A DNA stretch of 36,006 nt from a virus, in the IMG/VR virus record IMGVR_UViG_3300007960_000074, positions 1-36,006 of that record. One strand, written 5' to 3'. This document shows positions 1-9,100 of this stretch, piece after piece. A model generated the notes under the pieces. The model did no database searches. It saw only the letters and a list, made by a program, of their open reading frames with translations, and was not told the DNA's origin. Each line of letters begins with the position of its first letter. Position 1 is the first letter of the stretch. The position numbers and the translations under genes were made by a program.

Positions 1-412
1 CTCAAGCTTCAGACTCTGTGGTCTTCTCAGACTCTGCGAGTCCAACAGCTACTTTAGAAGCTCAAGCTTCAGACTCTGTGGCCTTTTCAGACTCCGCAAG
101 TCCAACAGCTACTTTAGAAGCTCAAGCTTCAGACTCTGTGGCCTTTTCAGACTCTGCGAGTCCAACAGCTACTTTAGAAGCTCAAGCTTCAGACTCTGTG
201 GCCTTTTCAGACTCTGCAAGTCCAACAGCTACTTTAGAAGCTCAAGCTTCAGACTCTGTGGTCTTCTCAGACTCTGCGAGTCCAACAGCTACTTTAGAAG
301 CTCAAGCTTCAGACTCTGTGGCCTTTTCAGACTCCGCAAGTCCAACAGCTACTTTAGAAGTTCAAGCTTCAGACTCAGTGGTCTTCTCAGACTCCGCAAG
401 TCCAACAGCCTT
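1..412 (+). repeat. 60-bp coding tandem repeat, about 7 copies
   Basis: Six full 60-bp copies (period starts at 1, 61, 121, 181, 241, 301) and a seventh diverging after about 410 encode 20-residue units. Copies differ only at a few third positions. Positions 1-120 are identical to 241-360, so a 240-bp higher-order unit exists, consistent with recent unequal exchange or slippage. The array continues beyond the left edge. Confidence 0.95.
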
Positions 413-1250
413 CGCTGATATAGCTTCTTCAGACTCTGTGTCTTTCTCAGATTCAGCATCTCTACAAGCTACTGCTAATCTGTCGGCTACAGACTCCGCT
501 TCCTTTTCTATCTCAGCCAATCTTAGCTCAAATCAGACAGTGGCTGTTTTCGACTCAGTAGTATTTTCTAGCATAGCTAATCTTATAGCAGATGCTGATC
601 TATCAATAGCTGACTCGGTAATTTTCTCAGACTCAGCCAATATAGAAGGTATCTACGAATTAGCTTCAGCTGATTCTTTAATTTTCTCTGATAGTACTAC
701 TCTGATTGGTATAGCAGAAATTCAAGGTGTAGATACTCTAACATTCGCTGATTCAGCTACTTTATCTACTCTTACTTCTCTGAGTTTAACTGATTCTCTA
801 GTATTCTCTGACTCGGCTAATATAATAGCTACAGCTGATCTATCAATTACTGATTCTGCGGTTTTTGTTTCAATAGGAACCTTATCAGCTGGTGGAACAC
901 TAACTAGTTCGGATTCGGCCCAATTTACTGATTCAGCAACTTTAACTGCTACTATAGAAGTTGTAGCTACAGATAGCGTTATATTTACACTATCTAATCC
1001 AGCTCTGGTGTCAGATGCTCTAATTGTATCCGATCAGGTAGTATTTACAGACCTGGCCCAAGCTACAGGCACCTGGGATGCTGTAGCTTCAGACTCGGTG
1101 TTGTTTGTAGGGAGTGCCACCTTATCAACTATTAAACAGCCGACAAGTTATGGCACTAGAACGGTGGGAGTATATAACACAACTACAGAAGCAGATACTG
1201 TTATAGTGAATGTAATCGAAGAAGTCTCAATTATTAGAAGGCTTATTTAA
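1..1250 (+). CDS. Ser-rich tandem-repeat surface/tail-fibre-like protein, 3' part
   Basis: The reading frame is open at the window edge, so the gene is 5'-truncated here and its start is not visible; GTG codons inside the repeats are not convincing starts. About 415 residues remain. The first ~135 are near-identical 20-residue repeats of the type ASDSVxFSDSASPTATLEAQ. They grade into diverged repeats of similar period (DSxxFSDSAxLxA) up to about residue 390, and a short non-repeat tail ends in IIRRLI. The composition is Ser, Asp, Ala and Thr with no cysteine, as in fibrous or adhesin-like proteins. It is the only clear + strand gene and converges with nrdB (8-bp overlap), suggesting the edge of a structural module. 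The fibre role is inferred from repeat architecture; no enzymatic domain is visible. Confidence 0.75.
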   Translation, partial: QASDSVVFSDSASPTATLEAQASDSVAFSDSASPTATLEAQASDSVAFSDSASPTATLEAQASDSVAFSDSASPTATLEAQASDSVVFSDSASPTATLEAQASDSVAFSDSASPTATLEVQASDSVVFSDSASPTAFADIASSDSVSFSDSASLQATANLSATDSASFSISANLSSNQTVAVFDSVVFSSIANLIADADLSIADSVIFSDSANIEGIYELASADSLIFSDSTTLIGIAEIQGVDTLTFADSATLSTLTSLSLTDSLVFSDSANIIATADLSITDSAVFVSIGTLSAGGTLTSSDSAQFTDSATLTATIEVVATDSVIFTLSNPALVSDALIVSDQVVFTDLAQATGTWDAVASDSVLFVGSATLSTIKQPTSYGTRTVGVYNTTTEADTVIVNVIEEVSIIRRLI

Positions 1251-2199
1251 AAATATCGCCCCAGTTTCCTGTAGTACTGGCTTTGGCGTACTCAGTAGAG
1301 CGCCCTTCAAAAAAGTTCGTATGCTCTACTGCGTTAACCATGTAATCAATCCACTCTAATGGATTAGCCCCAGAATTGAATATTTTTTTCATTCCTAGTC
1401 CATTAAGTCTTTTATCTGCTATATACCTAATATATTCTTTCACTTCCTCAGGTGTTAGGTTCGGTATTGTACAATTAGAAAACGCTGTATCAATAAAAGC
1501 GTTTTCTAACTCAACTACTCTCTCAGCAGCACAGTAGATTTCATACTTTAACTCGTCATTCCAAATTTCAGGGTTTTCTCTGACATACGTTTTAAAGAGT
1601 TTTGACATACTTTCTACATGTAGACTTTCATCTCTTATAGACCAAGTAATGATTTGCCCCGCATTCTTCAACAGATTGTGTCTAGGGAAATTAAGTAGTA
1701 TAGCAAAACTACTAAATAACTGAACTCCTTCTGTGAAGCCACTGTATACTGCGACCGTCTTAGCTATATCCTTCTTACTACTCATATTAAAATTAGTCAG
1801 GTACTCATGCTTATCTGACATAGACTGTATTTCTAAAAACATCTGATACTCGGATTCATCGTATTCTAACGTATCTATAATTAGAGCATACGCGTGTTGA
1901 TGAACTGCTTCCATATTGGCGAAAGAAGCTAACATCATCCTTATTTCTGGGGGCTGAAAAGTAGGTAAATAATGCTTAGCATAACCACAACAAACATCTG
2001 TGTCACTCTGCACAAAAAATCTAAATATTTGAGTCAACAACCTCTTTTCGTCAGCACTTAATTTATCCCTAAAGTCTTTTAGGTCATCAGCCAAAGGTAC
2101 TTCTAGGGGGCTCCAGTGCATTTGGTTTTGTAGTTCATATGCTTGAAAAGCCCATTCATAGTCAAAGGGCTTGTAATAACTTCTTTCTTTAGTTAGCAT
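1243..2199 (-). CDS. nrdB: Ribonucleotide reductase class I small (beta) subunit
   Basis: 318 residues. This is the diiron-tyrosyl subunit that generates the radical used by NrdA to reduce ribonucleotides, supplying dNTPs for phage replication. Metal-ligand and radical residues are in the expected pattern: D66 or D68, E97 and H100 (MEAVH), Y104 four residues on (equivalent to E. coli Y122), E157 (TEGVQ), and E191/H194 (DESLHVE). The ATG at 2199 overlaps the stop of the upstream HNH gene by 11 nt. The expected neighbour nrdA lies upstream but is separated from nrdB by a small ORF and the HNH endonuclease. The 3' end overlaps the convergent repeat gene by 8 bp. Confidence 0.96.
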   Translation of the reverse strand: MLTKERSYYKPFDYEWAFQAYELQNQMHWSPLEVPLADDLKDFRDKLSADEKRLLTQIFRFFVQSDTDVCCGYAKHYLPTFQPPEIRMMLASFANMEAVHQHAYALIIDTLEYDESEYQMFLEIQSMSDKHEYLTNFNMSSKKDIAKTVAVYSGFTEGVQLFSSFAILLNFPRHNLLKNAGQIITWSIRDESLHVESMSKLFKTYVRENPEIWNDELKYEIYCAAERVVELENAFIDTAFSNCTIPNLTPEEVKEYIRYIADKRLNGLGMKKIFNSGANPLEWIDYMVNAVEHTNFFEGRSTEYAKASTTGNWGDIFK

Positions 2200-2869
2200 T
2201 TTTATAATTCTCCCATTCTTCCGGCATTTTGCTTCCTTTTATAGAGTTTTCTGTAGAGGTTAAGATTTGCCAGTTTTTATACCAATGTAGTCCTCCATTG
2301 GTTAAAGGTACTATATGATCTATATGGTATTTTTGTTCTGTTATTTGTTCTAATTCTCTGCACTGTTCAATCATTTCTTTATAAATAAAATCATCTAGCT
2401 CCCCATACCACCCAGGCACTGCTCTCTTCTCTCTAGCCCTCCTTTTGGCATTTCTTAGCCTCGCTAAGTCTTTATTATCTTTAGCCCATTTAGAGCTTCT
2501 TCTGATATCGCACGTTTTACAAGTGAATTGTATATTAGATGACTTATTATTTTTATTAGACCCAAAACTTTGTAAATCTTTTATTTTTGAACAGTCTGGG
2601 CAGTATTTTAGTCCAACCTCTTCTAAGACGAAAGTTTTCCACTTAGTGCTAGTTGATTTTTTATTAGTTATATCTAACTTATCTCTAAAGACTGATAACA
2701 TAACACTTCGATTACATTTTAACGCTACATGAATATTTTTTGCTTCCTCTGATAATATAGCTTCCAGGGCCTTATAAAAGGTGATCTTCTTTCTAGGAAA
2801 AATATAACTATTTGGGTTTAAGTGCCTATCCCGTAGAAATTTTATTATAATTCTTTCGCTAGTTAACAT
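2189..2869 (-). CDS. HNH homing-type endonuclease inserted at the nrdB start
   Basis: 226 residues. A central zinc-binding segment has two CxxC knuckles (CPDC and CKTC, roughly residues 93-120). The C-terminal HNH motif is YHIDHIVPLTNGG...NWQIL...N, near residues 180-210. The protein sits between the two ribonucleotide reductase genes, a common target of phage homing endonucleases. Its first codons (MLTSER) resemble those of nrdB (MLTKER) at the DNA level, and its last codons are read out of frame from the real nrdB start, so the gene looks dropped precisely into the nrdB start site. Cleavage specificity cannot be read from the sequence. Confidence 0.85.
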   Translation of the reverse strand: MLTSERIIIKFLRDRHLNPNSYIFPRKKITFYKALEAILSEEAKNIHVALKCNRSVMLSVFRDKLDITNKKSTSTKWKTFVLEEVGLKYCPDCSKIKDLQSFGSNKNNKSSNIQFTCKTCDIRRSSKWAKDNKDLARLRNAKRRAREKRAVPGWYGELDDFIYKEMIEQCRELEQITEQKYHIDHIVPLTNGGLHWYKNWQILTSTENSIKGSKMPEEWENYKNAN

Positions 2870-3094
2870 TTACTCATTTACTCCTGCTGAATAGTTTATG
2901 TGGTAGTACATCTCAAAAGGGTCATCCTCTTCGTAATTACCAAACCTTTCTTTATATATTTCTCTTAAATTACTTTCTTCTGGATTTCGTATGTATGTTT
3001 CAAGCTGTTTTACGTATATGTAAACAGCTTGATCTACTTCATATTGTTTATATATTCCAGAAGGCGTTAGTACACTTACATAATACTTACTCAT
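2870..3094 (-). CDS. Small hypothetical protein between nrdA and nrdB
   Basis: 74 residues, acidic, rich in Tyr and Glu, with no recognisable domain. The start lies just after nrdA, and the stop TAA is immediately followed by the ATG of the HNH gene. Before the HNH insertion this ORF would have abutted nrdB, so it was probably part of the nrdA-orf-nrdB transcript. Function unknown. Confidence 0.7.
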   Translation of the reverse strand: MSKYYVSVLTPSGIYKQYEVDQAVYIYVKQLETYIRNPEESNLREIYKERFGNYEEDDPFEMYYHINYSAGVNE

Positions 3095-3096
3095 TA

Positions 3097-4863
3097 CTAG
3101 CCCTCACAACTTAAGCAGGAGTCTTCTTCAAAATCGAATATATACTCTCGCAGTTTCTCATCAGATATAACCTCAGCTCTCTTAATCGCCTCACTTCGGA
3201 GGTAATATAACGTCTTAACTCCTTTCTTCCATGCCCTAAGATGAACGTTATGTAGTTCCTGCTTACTTACTGTAGGCGGAAAAAATAGATTTAAAGACTG
3301 AGATTGACATATATACTCTTGTCTATCCGCGGCAAAATCTATTAACCACTTCTGGTCTATTTCCGACGCGGTTTTAAAAACATCTTTCGTGTATTCATCT
3401 AAGAAATCAAGATGCTGAACGCTTCCATCATTAGTTATAATAGACTTCCATACTTCTGGGGTATCCATATCTAACTCTTGTAGAATATGCTCAAGATACT
3501 CGTTTTTAAGAAGCTCAGACCCTGTCTTACTTTTTTGCACAAAAGCACAACTACGATAAGGCTCAATAGAAGGAGAAGTATTACCACAAATGATACTACT
3601 GCTAGCATTAGGCGCAACAGCCAAGAGATGGGCATTACGAACAGTACCAGTAGAATCATCGGGGCAAGGGCCTCTTTCTTGCGCAAGGTCTCTAGTAGCT
3701 TTTTCTGCCTCTGCTTTGATATGAGAAAATATGCGCCGGTTAAGACCTTGTGCCATAGCACTCTCAAATGGTATGTGGTGTCTTTGAAGATAGGCATGAA
3801 ATCCTAGTGTCCCCAATCCAATGCTGCGTTCTCTCATAGCACTGTACTTAGCTTTATATAAAGACTCTGGAGCATTCTGAATAAAATATTCTAGAACATT
3901 ATCTAACATTCTTACTAAATCTGGAATAAACTGCTCATTATCCTTCCAAGAATCAAACTCTTCCAGATTGACACTCGACAGGCAACAAACAGCCGTTCTA
4001 TCCTCATTAGTAGGCAAGGTAATTTCAGAGCATAGGTTAGACTGATGTACTTTTAGGCCCAGATCTTTTTGAAACTGAGGAAGAGCATCATTTACTGTGT
4101 CACCAAACATTAAGTAGGGCTCTCCAGTTTCCATACGATTCTGAATTAGCTTAACCCATAGTGTTTTAGCAGGAACAGTTTTTACTACTTTCTTAGAATT
4201 AGGGTCTATTAAGTCCCAGCTATCATCAAATCCTGGCTGAAGGGTGGCTTTCTCTATAAGTTCCATAAACTTATCAGATATGACTACTCCATGATGAAGA
4301 TTAGTTGATTTTCTATTAATGTCCCCGCCAGTAGGCTTACGAATATCTAAGAATTCTTCTATCTCTGGGTGACTAATATCTAGATATGCTGCATAACTTC
4401 CTCTACGAGTAATCCCTTGGGAGAATGCTAGCATTTCTGCGTCTACTACTTTTAGAAACGGAATAACTCCAGTAGACTCACTCCCATGGCTTGTTTTAGC
4501 CCCTACTGGACGTAATTCACCCCAGTAACCTCCTACTCCACCACCGACTGAGGAGAGCCAGGCATTTTCTGTATAATGGTCTGTAATACCACCACGACTA
4601 TCAGGAACGTAATTAAGGTAGCAAGAGATGGGAAGGCCTCTTGATGTACCACCATTAGACAAAATAGGAGTACTAAACATAAACCATAAATTACTAACGT
4701 AGTCATACAGTCTTTGAGCATGTGCTTCATCGTCTGCAAAGAAAGAAGCTGCTCTAGCGAAAGCGTCTTGAGGGGAGCTTTCTCCCTCTACCATATATCT
4801 ATCCTCTAAGGTTTTTATACCAAAGGTAGATAATAGTCTATCCCTATTATAATTAATTTTCAA
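3097..4863 (-). CDS. nrdA: Ribonucleotide reductase class I large (alpha) subunit
   Basis: 588 residues, the catalytic subunit partnering NrdB. Active-site elements are present: C81 (ISCYLNY), the NLCSE loop with N276, C278 (thiyl radical) and E280, the second redox Cys C293 (VCCLSS), the paired radical-transfer tyrosines in TLYYLRSEA, and a C-terminal CLSC reducing tail. The N-terminal ATP-cone (overall activity site) is missing and the protein is shorter than E. coli NrdA (about 760 residues), so dATP feedback inhibition is probably absent; that is inference from family knowledge. The start is TTG at 4863, overlapping the exonuclease stop, with a GGAG Shine-Dalgarno 7 nt upstream. Confidence 0.96.
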   Translation of the reverse strand: MKINYNRDRLLSTFGIKTLEDRYMVEGESSPQDAFARAASFFADDEAHAQRLYDYVSNLWFMFSTPILSNGGTSRGLPISCYLNYVPDSRGGITDHYTENAWLSSVGGGVGGYWGELRPVGAKTSHGSESTGVIPFLKVVDAEMLAFSQGITRRGSYAAYLDISHPEIEEFLDIRKPTGGDINRKSTNLHHGVVISDKFMELIEKATLQPGFDDSWDLIDPNSKKVVKTVPAKTLWVKLIQNRMETGEPYLMFGDTVNDALPQFQKDLGLKVHQSNLCSEITLPTNEDRTAVCCLSSVNLEEFDSWKDNEQFIPDLVRMLDNVLEYFIQNAPESLYKAKYSAMRERSIGLGTLGFHAYLQRHHIPFESAMAQGLNRRIFSHIKAEAEKATRDLAQERGPCPDDSTGTVRNAHLLAVAPNASSSIICGNTSPSIEPYRSCAFVQKSKTGSELLKNEYLEHILQELDMDTPEVWKSIITNDGSVQHLDFLDEYTKDVFKTASEIDQKWLIDFAADRQEYICQSQSLNLFFPPTVSKQELHNVHLRAWKKGVKTLYYLRSEAIKRAEVISDEKLREYIFDFEEDSCLSCEG

Positions 4864-5704
4864 TTAAATACTCCATCAAATTCTTTCTAAAATCAGAAAG
4901 ATTGTCTTCGCCTATAGCCTCTTCACAGTGGTTTTCTAGGTCCATTAAACTAAAATTTATCATCAATTGTTCGCAGTTTTCATTAAGAGACTGAATATAC
5001 TTATATTTGCTCTCTATTGGGCAAGAGGAATAAATATCAAATACAGTGCCGTATGTCTCTATTAGCTGTTTTGCTTTTACTGGGCCAATGCCAGCAATAC
5101 CAGGAATATTATCTCCTGAGTCCCCAATTAAACACTTATATGATATGTAGTGCTCTCTATCTACATCGTAATGTTCATCCCAATTATGAATAGTTGTTTC
5201 TTTTCTAGTTACATACGAGAATCTAGAGCAAGTACTATCTACTAACAGGTCCCAGTCTCTATCGCTCGATACCATCCATATATTATAATTAGAAAAAGTT
5301 TTAGCGATATAAGCAGCTAAGTCATCCGCTTCCACGTTCTTATATCTACTGACTAGAAATTTATCTTTTAGGGACTCTAATGTGGTTTCATACTCTGAAA
5401 AGAAAAGTTCAAACTCTAACTTTTCTTTTTCTGTCTGATCTTTGAACTTTTCTTTTCTGTTTTCTTTGTATTCAGGATAGAGTTCTTTTCTATAGCTTGA
5501 GCTACCCCAGTCAGCTGTTATAACCACTTTTCCACAATCATAAGACTTAGCTAAGGACTCTACTGTACGAATATAATCGTACTCAAAATCTAACTTTCCC
5601 ATATGTTTCCAGCGAAAAGCCAGATTAAGGGCGTCCACCACCAGTATATTACCAGGGTTTTTATCTTTAGACTCTTCCTCTATCATAGAACTTAAACTAG
5701 TCAT
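4853..5704 (-). CDS. 5'-3' flap exonuclease (FEN/T5 D15-like)
   Basis: 283 residues, a structure-specific 5' nuclease removing RNA primers and flaps during phage replication. Metal ligands are visible in order: D24 (VVDALN), D65 (ITADWG), the helical-arch region YRKELYPEYKENRK (71-84), E125/D127/D128 (EADDLA), D148/D150 (SSDRD), and the GDSGDNIPGIAGIGPVKA helix-3-turn-helix (194-211). It has no polymerase domain; polymerase I is encoded separately at 14110-16398. Overlaps link it to the nuclease upstream (8 nt) and nrdA downstream (11 nt). The order SbcD, SbcC, nuclease, FEN mirrors T5 D12-D15 (from memory). Confidence 0.93.
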   Translation of the reverse strand: MTSLSSMIEEESKDKNPGNILVVDALNLAFRWKHMGKLDFEYDYIRTVESLAKSYDCGKVVITADWGSSSYRKELYPEYKENRKEKFKDQTEKEKLEFELFFSEYETTLESLKDKFLVSRYKNVEADDLAAYIAKTFSNYNIWMVSSDRDWDLLVDSTCSRFSYVTRKETTIHNWDEHYDVDREHYISYKCLIGDSGDNIPGIAGIGPVKAKQLIETYGTVFDIYSSCPIESKYKYIQSLNENCEQLMINFSLMDLENHCEEAIGEDNLSDFRKNLMEYLIEN

Positions 5705-6137
5705 TTAAAAATCTCACTTTTTCTTGTTTTAGCCAGTCTTCAGCTAGCATTATGTAACAGTCCAACCAGTTTATATACATATATTGGTCTAGCTTTTCCG
5801 GTTGTATAGAAGAGCCAGCGTATATTTTAGACCTACTATACTTAAATAACAATAGAGGCTTTTGCCCTTGCTGCTCTGATTGTTCACATAGCTTATCCCA
5901 CCACTTTAACAAATAGTTAGACTTATTTGTAAAAATTTTATCAGTAAGTGGGGATTCTAAATAGTTTTTGCACTCTATACAGAATATATTTTTTCTATTT
6001 GGGACATATAAGTCTCCTTTTAAATAAGAGAGAGCCCCTGAATTGGGAACTCTCTCAAAGGGCAGCCCTGTGTGTTTTCGTAATAAATCTCTCATTACAT
6101 ATTCACCTCTGGCCCCTTTTGCTCTGGAATCTACCAT
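5697..6137 (-). CDS. PD-(D/E)XK nuclease, Holliday-junction-resolvase-like
   Basis: 146 residues. The archaeal Hjc/RecB-type nuclease pattern is complete: N-terminal KGARGEYVMRDLL with E12, then D42 in LKGDL, and the E55-C-K57 dyad in FCIECKNY. Length fits single-domain resolvases. The position between the SbcC ATPase and the flap exonuclease matches a recombination module that resolves branched replication intermediates. The ATG lies exactly where sbcC ends. Resolvase rather than another branched-DNA endonuclease is inference. Confidence 0.8.
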   Translation of the reverse strand: MVDSRAKGARGEYVMRDLLRKHTGLPFERVPNSGALSYLKGDLYVPNRKNIFCIECKNYLESPLTDKIFTNKSNYLLKWWDKLCEQSEQQGQKPLLLFKYSRSKIYAGSSIQPEKLDQYMYINWLDCYIMLAEDWLKQEKVRFLND

Positions 6138-7939
6138 TAACCTAAATCCAATCTACTAATGTTTCCAGATTTAGTAATTTCTATTTTAGAAAGTAACGGA
6201 TGGCTCCAGCCGTGCGATACTAAGTAAGTATTTAGATCTTCCTCAAGTAATACCTCCACTAGCTTCTCTCTTCCTACATCGTCCAAAACATTTATTACCT
6301 CGTCAAGGAATAATACATTAATCTTTGAGTGAGATATACTACTCATTAGTTTTCTTATAGCTAATAAGGTAGAAGTATTAACTCTGGCTAGCTCTCCGCT
6401 GGAAAGAGCTAGAATATCTACTTCTACTTCATTATCTGTTATTTGTATATTCAGCTTATCATTTGTCACAACAAAAGCTAGTGTAAAACGCCCGCCGGAC
6501 ATTTCTGCTAAATATTCGTTTGTAAGACTTTCTAGCTCTTTCACTAGATTTTCTATCTTATACGCGATTAGGCCGTTTGTGGAGAACGACTTTTTAAGGA
6601 TTTCCAGATTAGAGTTTATAGCTTTTTCAGTCTCTAACTTTATATTAGCTTCTATAACTTTATCCGTCATCTCTTCGGTTTGTTCTTTAATTACCTCTAT
6701 TCTTGCATTATTACTAAGAACTTTAGAGTTATATGTCTCAGTATCTTTGATATCAGCTTTAATAGATTTTATTGTTGCAGTTAAGGCTTCAATTTCAATT
6801 TGAAGGTCACTTTCATTTTTTATTTCGGACGGAAGATTATTATCAATAGACCTATATAAATCTTCCCATTCTTTAATTGTTTCCTTAACTTTAACTACTT
6901 TCAAGTTATGTTCTGTTTTAGCTTTCAGCTCTTCAGTATGCTTTACTAGACTTTTCTCTTTCTCTTCTTTTCTAGAAGTTTCCTGCCTAATTAGAGAATC
7001 TCTAAATTCAGGGGATATGTCTTGCTCGCATGAATGACATTTATCTTCTAGTCTATTCATCTTCTGAATAAGATCAGCACTAGCTTTTATATCAGCTTTT
7101 AAGCCTCCAATAATTCCTTGAATCGTATGAACCTCTACAGGATCTGAAAACTCTCTGTTTCTTAAAGACGTTATATTTATTTGGCTCAACCGCTCTTTAT
7201 GTCTATTATTCGCAGAAATTTTTGAATTTATTTCATGGATATTTTTAAGCTCAGCCTGTAAAGAACGTAAAGTATTCTCTTCTTCTATCGGGCTATTTGG
7301 TACAATTTTTGGGGTCTGTACGTCACTATTGTTAAGTTTATTATTTTTAAGCCACGATTCCAAAGTATCAATTTCAGCTTGTATCTTTAATAGCTTATCC
7401 GAGCTTTCTTTGCTAAGAGTTTTAAATACCTCAAATAACTCTACATATGCGTCTAAATTCAATAGCTCTATTAGGAACTTCTTTCTATTAGTATCTGTAG
7501 CAGTTAAAAATTGTAAGCTAGAGTTAGTATTTTGGTATACAATCTGAGAGAATGTCTTAAATTCTATTCCAATAAGCTCTTGAATCTGCTTATACGTATT
7601 TGTAGCAGTATGACTAGAAATATCTTCTCCATTTTGTAGTAATACTACTTTAGAAGAGGCACCCTTTCTACGTACATCTATTGTGTAAGATTCACCATTC
7701 TTATCAAACTCAAGACTAATATTATACTCATTTCCTATATTTCTATTAGGAATATCAGCCTTCTTTACTCCCTTTGAGTTCTTATTATATAGTACTTCTT
7801 CCAATATTAGAGGAATTGAAGACTTGCCCACTCCATTAGTACCCAGTACTTGAGTCAGCGTATTTGAAGTCAGGTCAAGCTCGTTTCCACTTCCATAAGA
7901 GAAACAATTATCCCATCTCAATGTTTTTAGTACTATCAC
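6137..7939 (-). CDS. SbcC/Rad50/gp46-like recombination ATPase
   Basis: 600 residues. Walker A is GTNGVGKS at 33-40. Long coiled-coil segments flank a zinc-hook CHSC near residue 300. The C-terminal half has the ABC signature LSSGELARVN and Walker B NVLFLDE, followed by a D-loop and an H-loop (SHGW). It partners the SbcD-like nuclease encoded just upstream to process DNA ends. GTG start at 7939 lies inside the 3' end of the nuclease gene (32-nt overlap), so the two are likely translationally coupled. It is shorter than bacterial SbcC (about 1000 residues) and similar to T4 gp46. Confidence 0.93.
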   Translation of the reverse strand: MIVLKTLRWDNCFSYGSGNELDLTSNTLTQVLGTNGVGKSSIPLILEEVLYNKNSKGVKKADIPNRNIGNEYNISLEFDKNGESYTIDVRRKGASSKVVLLQNGEDISSHTATNTYKQIQELIGIEFKTFSQIVYQNTNSSLQFLTATDTNRKKFLIELLNLDAYVELFEVFKTLSKESSDKLLKIQAEIDTLESWLKNNKLNNSDVQTPKIVPNSPIEEENTLRSLQAELKNIHEINSKISANNRHKERLSQINITSLRNREFSDPVEVHTIQGIIGGLKADIKASADLIQKMNRLEDKCHSCEQDISPEFRDSLIRQETSRKEEKEKSLVKHTEELKAKTEHNLKVVKVKETIKEWEDLYRSIDNNLPSEIKNESDLQIEIEALTATIKSIKADIKDTETYNSKVLSNNARIEVIKEQTEEMTDKVIEANIKLETEKAINSNLEILKKSFSTNGLIAYKIENLVKELESLTNEYLAEMSGGRFTLAFVVTNDKLNIQITDNEVEVDILALSSGELARVNTSTLLAIRKLMSSISHSKINVLFLDEVINVLDDVGREKLVEVLLEEDLNTYLVSHGWSHPLLSKIEITKSGNISRLDLG

Positions 7940-8873
7940 TAAAGGTTCCTATTATGTTGTTGACTTTTTCTTCCGGCAGCTCTAAAATGAAAGTTAGATA
8001 TTCTGAGAGTTCTTCTACTATCGTCATATCTTTTCCTAGCATCAATGTTGCTTCAGTACTACGTTTAATTACCTTTTTATCTAATAGATCAGAGTTTTGT
8101 ACTTTAGACAGATCCTCTAAATCCCCTTCTATTTCATATATAATATGATCGTAAATACCAGGAACCATTTCTTCACTAGAGGTTACAGTTTTTCGTATTA
8201 ACTGAGGTAGCTTTAATTCCTCCCAGTACCACTCCCAATCATCTCTAATTACTATAACCCCAGTTTGTACTTTACTTCTATGAAAGCTAGTAGTCATAGG
8301 ACTTCCAGGATAGACTATATTGCCCTGACAATTATCATGCGAATGTAAGTCTCCTGCAAATACTACTGGAAAGCGTTCAAATCTAGATAGATCAACTTCT
8401 GGAGTTACGTGTGGAGGTATAGCTCCACGTACGTGTGTAAAGACTGGTAAACTTGTATTTAATTCTTCAATAGAGCCCTTTACGTGCAGATGAGAGTAGG
8501 GAAGAATAGAGAATCTCATTCCATTATCTTCCATCTCTACAGGTTCTGTAATGATGGTCACGTTATTATTACATATACGAGTAGCTTCCACTAAATGAGT
8601 AAAGAAAGTTTTATTCTTTCTTGTAGCCTCATGGTTGCCTGAGTATATTAAAGTAGGAATACTACATTTAGATATAAACTCAAAATAAAGCTCTAATTCT
8701 TCCATAGTGGGAATTCTATCAAATAAGTCTCCACCGATTATATGTAGATTAACGTCTTTTTCTAGGCGGGCAATTTGATCAAAGAAGCCCCTATATCTGG
8801 CAATCGCCCATTCCTTTGGAATATTCTTCTGCCCTAATTTTAAGTGAATATCAGCACTAAATAATATGCTCAT
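7908..8873 (-). CDS. SbcD/Mre11/gp47-like nuclease
   Basis: 321 residues, a calcineurin-like metallophosphoesterase acting as a double-strand exonuclease with its SbcC partner. All phosphoesterase motifs are present: D8-x-H10 (SADIH), D49 (GGDLFDR), GNHE at 79-82, and GDLHSHD near residue 170. The C-terminal part is a capping domain without clear motifs. The ATG at 8873 abuts the preceding small ORF. Confidence 0.93.
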   Translation of the reverse strand: MSILFSADIHLKLGQKNIPKEWAIARYRGFFDQIARLEKDVNLHIIGGDLFDRIPTMEELELYFEFISKCSIPTLIYSGNHEATRKNKTFFTHLVEATRICNNNVTIITEPVEMEDNGMRFSILPYSHLHVKGSIEELNTSLPVFTHVRGAIPPHVTPEVDLSRFERFPVVFAGDLHSHDNCQGNIVYPGSPMTTSFHRSKVQTGVIVIRDDWEWYWEELKLPQLIRKTVTSSEEMVPGIYDHIIYEIEGDLEDLSKVQNSDLLDKKVIKRSTEATLMLGKDMTIVEELSEYLTFILELPEEKVNNIIGTFSDSTKNIEMG

Positions 8874-9100
8874 TAACTATATTCCGTATCATTAATTGTT
8901 TTTATTCTCATCCCATAAATCTCAAAATTCTCTGGGTCTTCGTCATAAGGTAAATCCTGCCCTGCATCCTTAGCTCTTTTCATAAAACTATCCCATTCAC
9001 TTCTGTAGATAATAAAGGGACCTTCTGGTAGTCTTCCAAACTCCTCTATAAAGTCTCTTCTAGCCTGTCTAACTCTAGTGATTAAAACGTCACTATACAT
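8873..9100 (-). CDS. Small hypothetical protein
   Basis: 75 residues, charged, no recognised domain. It overlaps the SLOG gene upstream by 8 nt and the sbcD-like start by one base, so it is part of the recombination operon. Codon use resembles its neighbours. Function unknown. Confidence 0.65.
   Translation of the reverse strand: MYSDVLITRVRQARRDFIEEFGRLPEGPFIIYRSEWDSFMKRAKDAGQDLPYDEDPENFEIYGMRIKTINDTEYS

Noticed and set aside
1-412. CRISPR array from the regular repeats
   Set aside because: The repeats are directly contiguous 60-bp coding units without spacers and keep an open reading frame.
3471-3807. Overlapping frames on both strands inside nrdA
   Set aside because: They are shadows of the nrdA coding sequence; nrdA has full motif support across the region.
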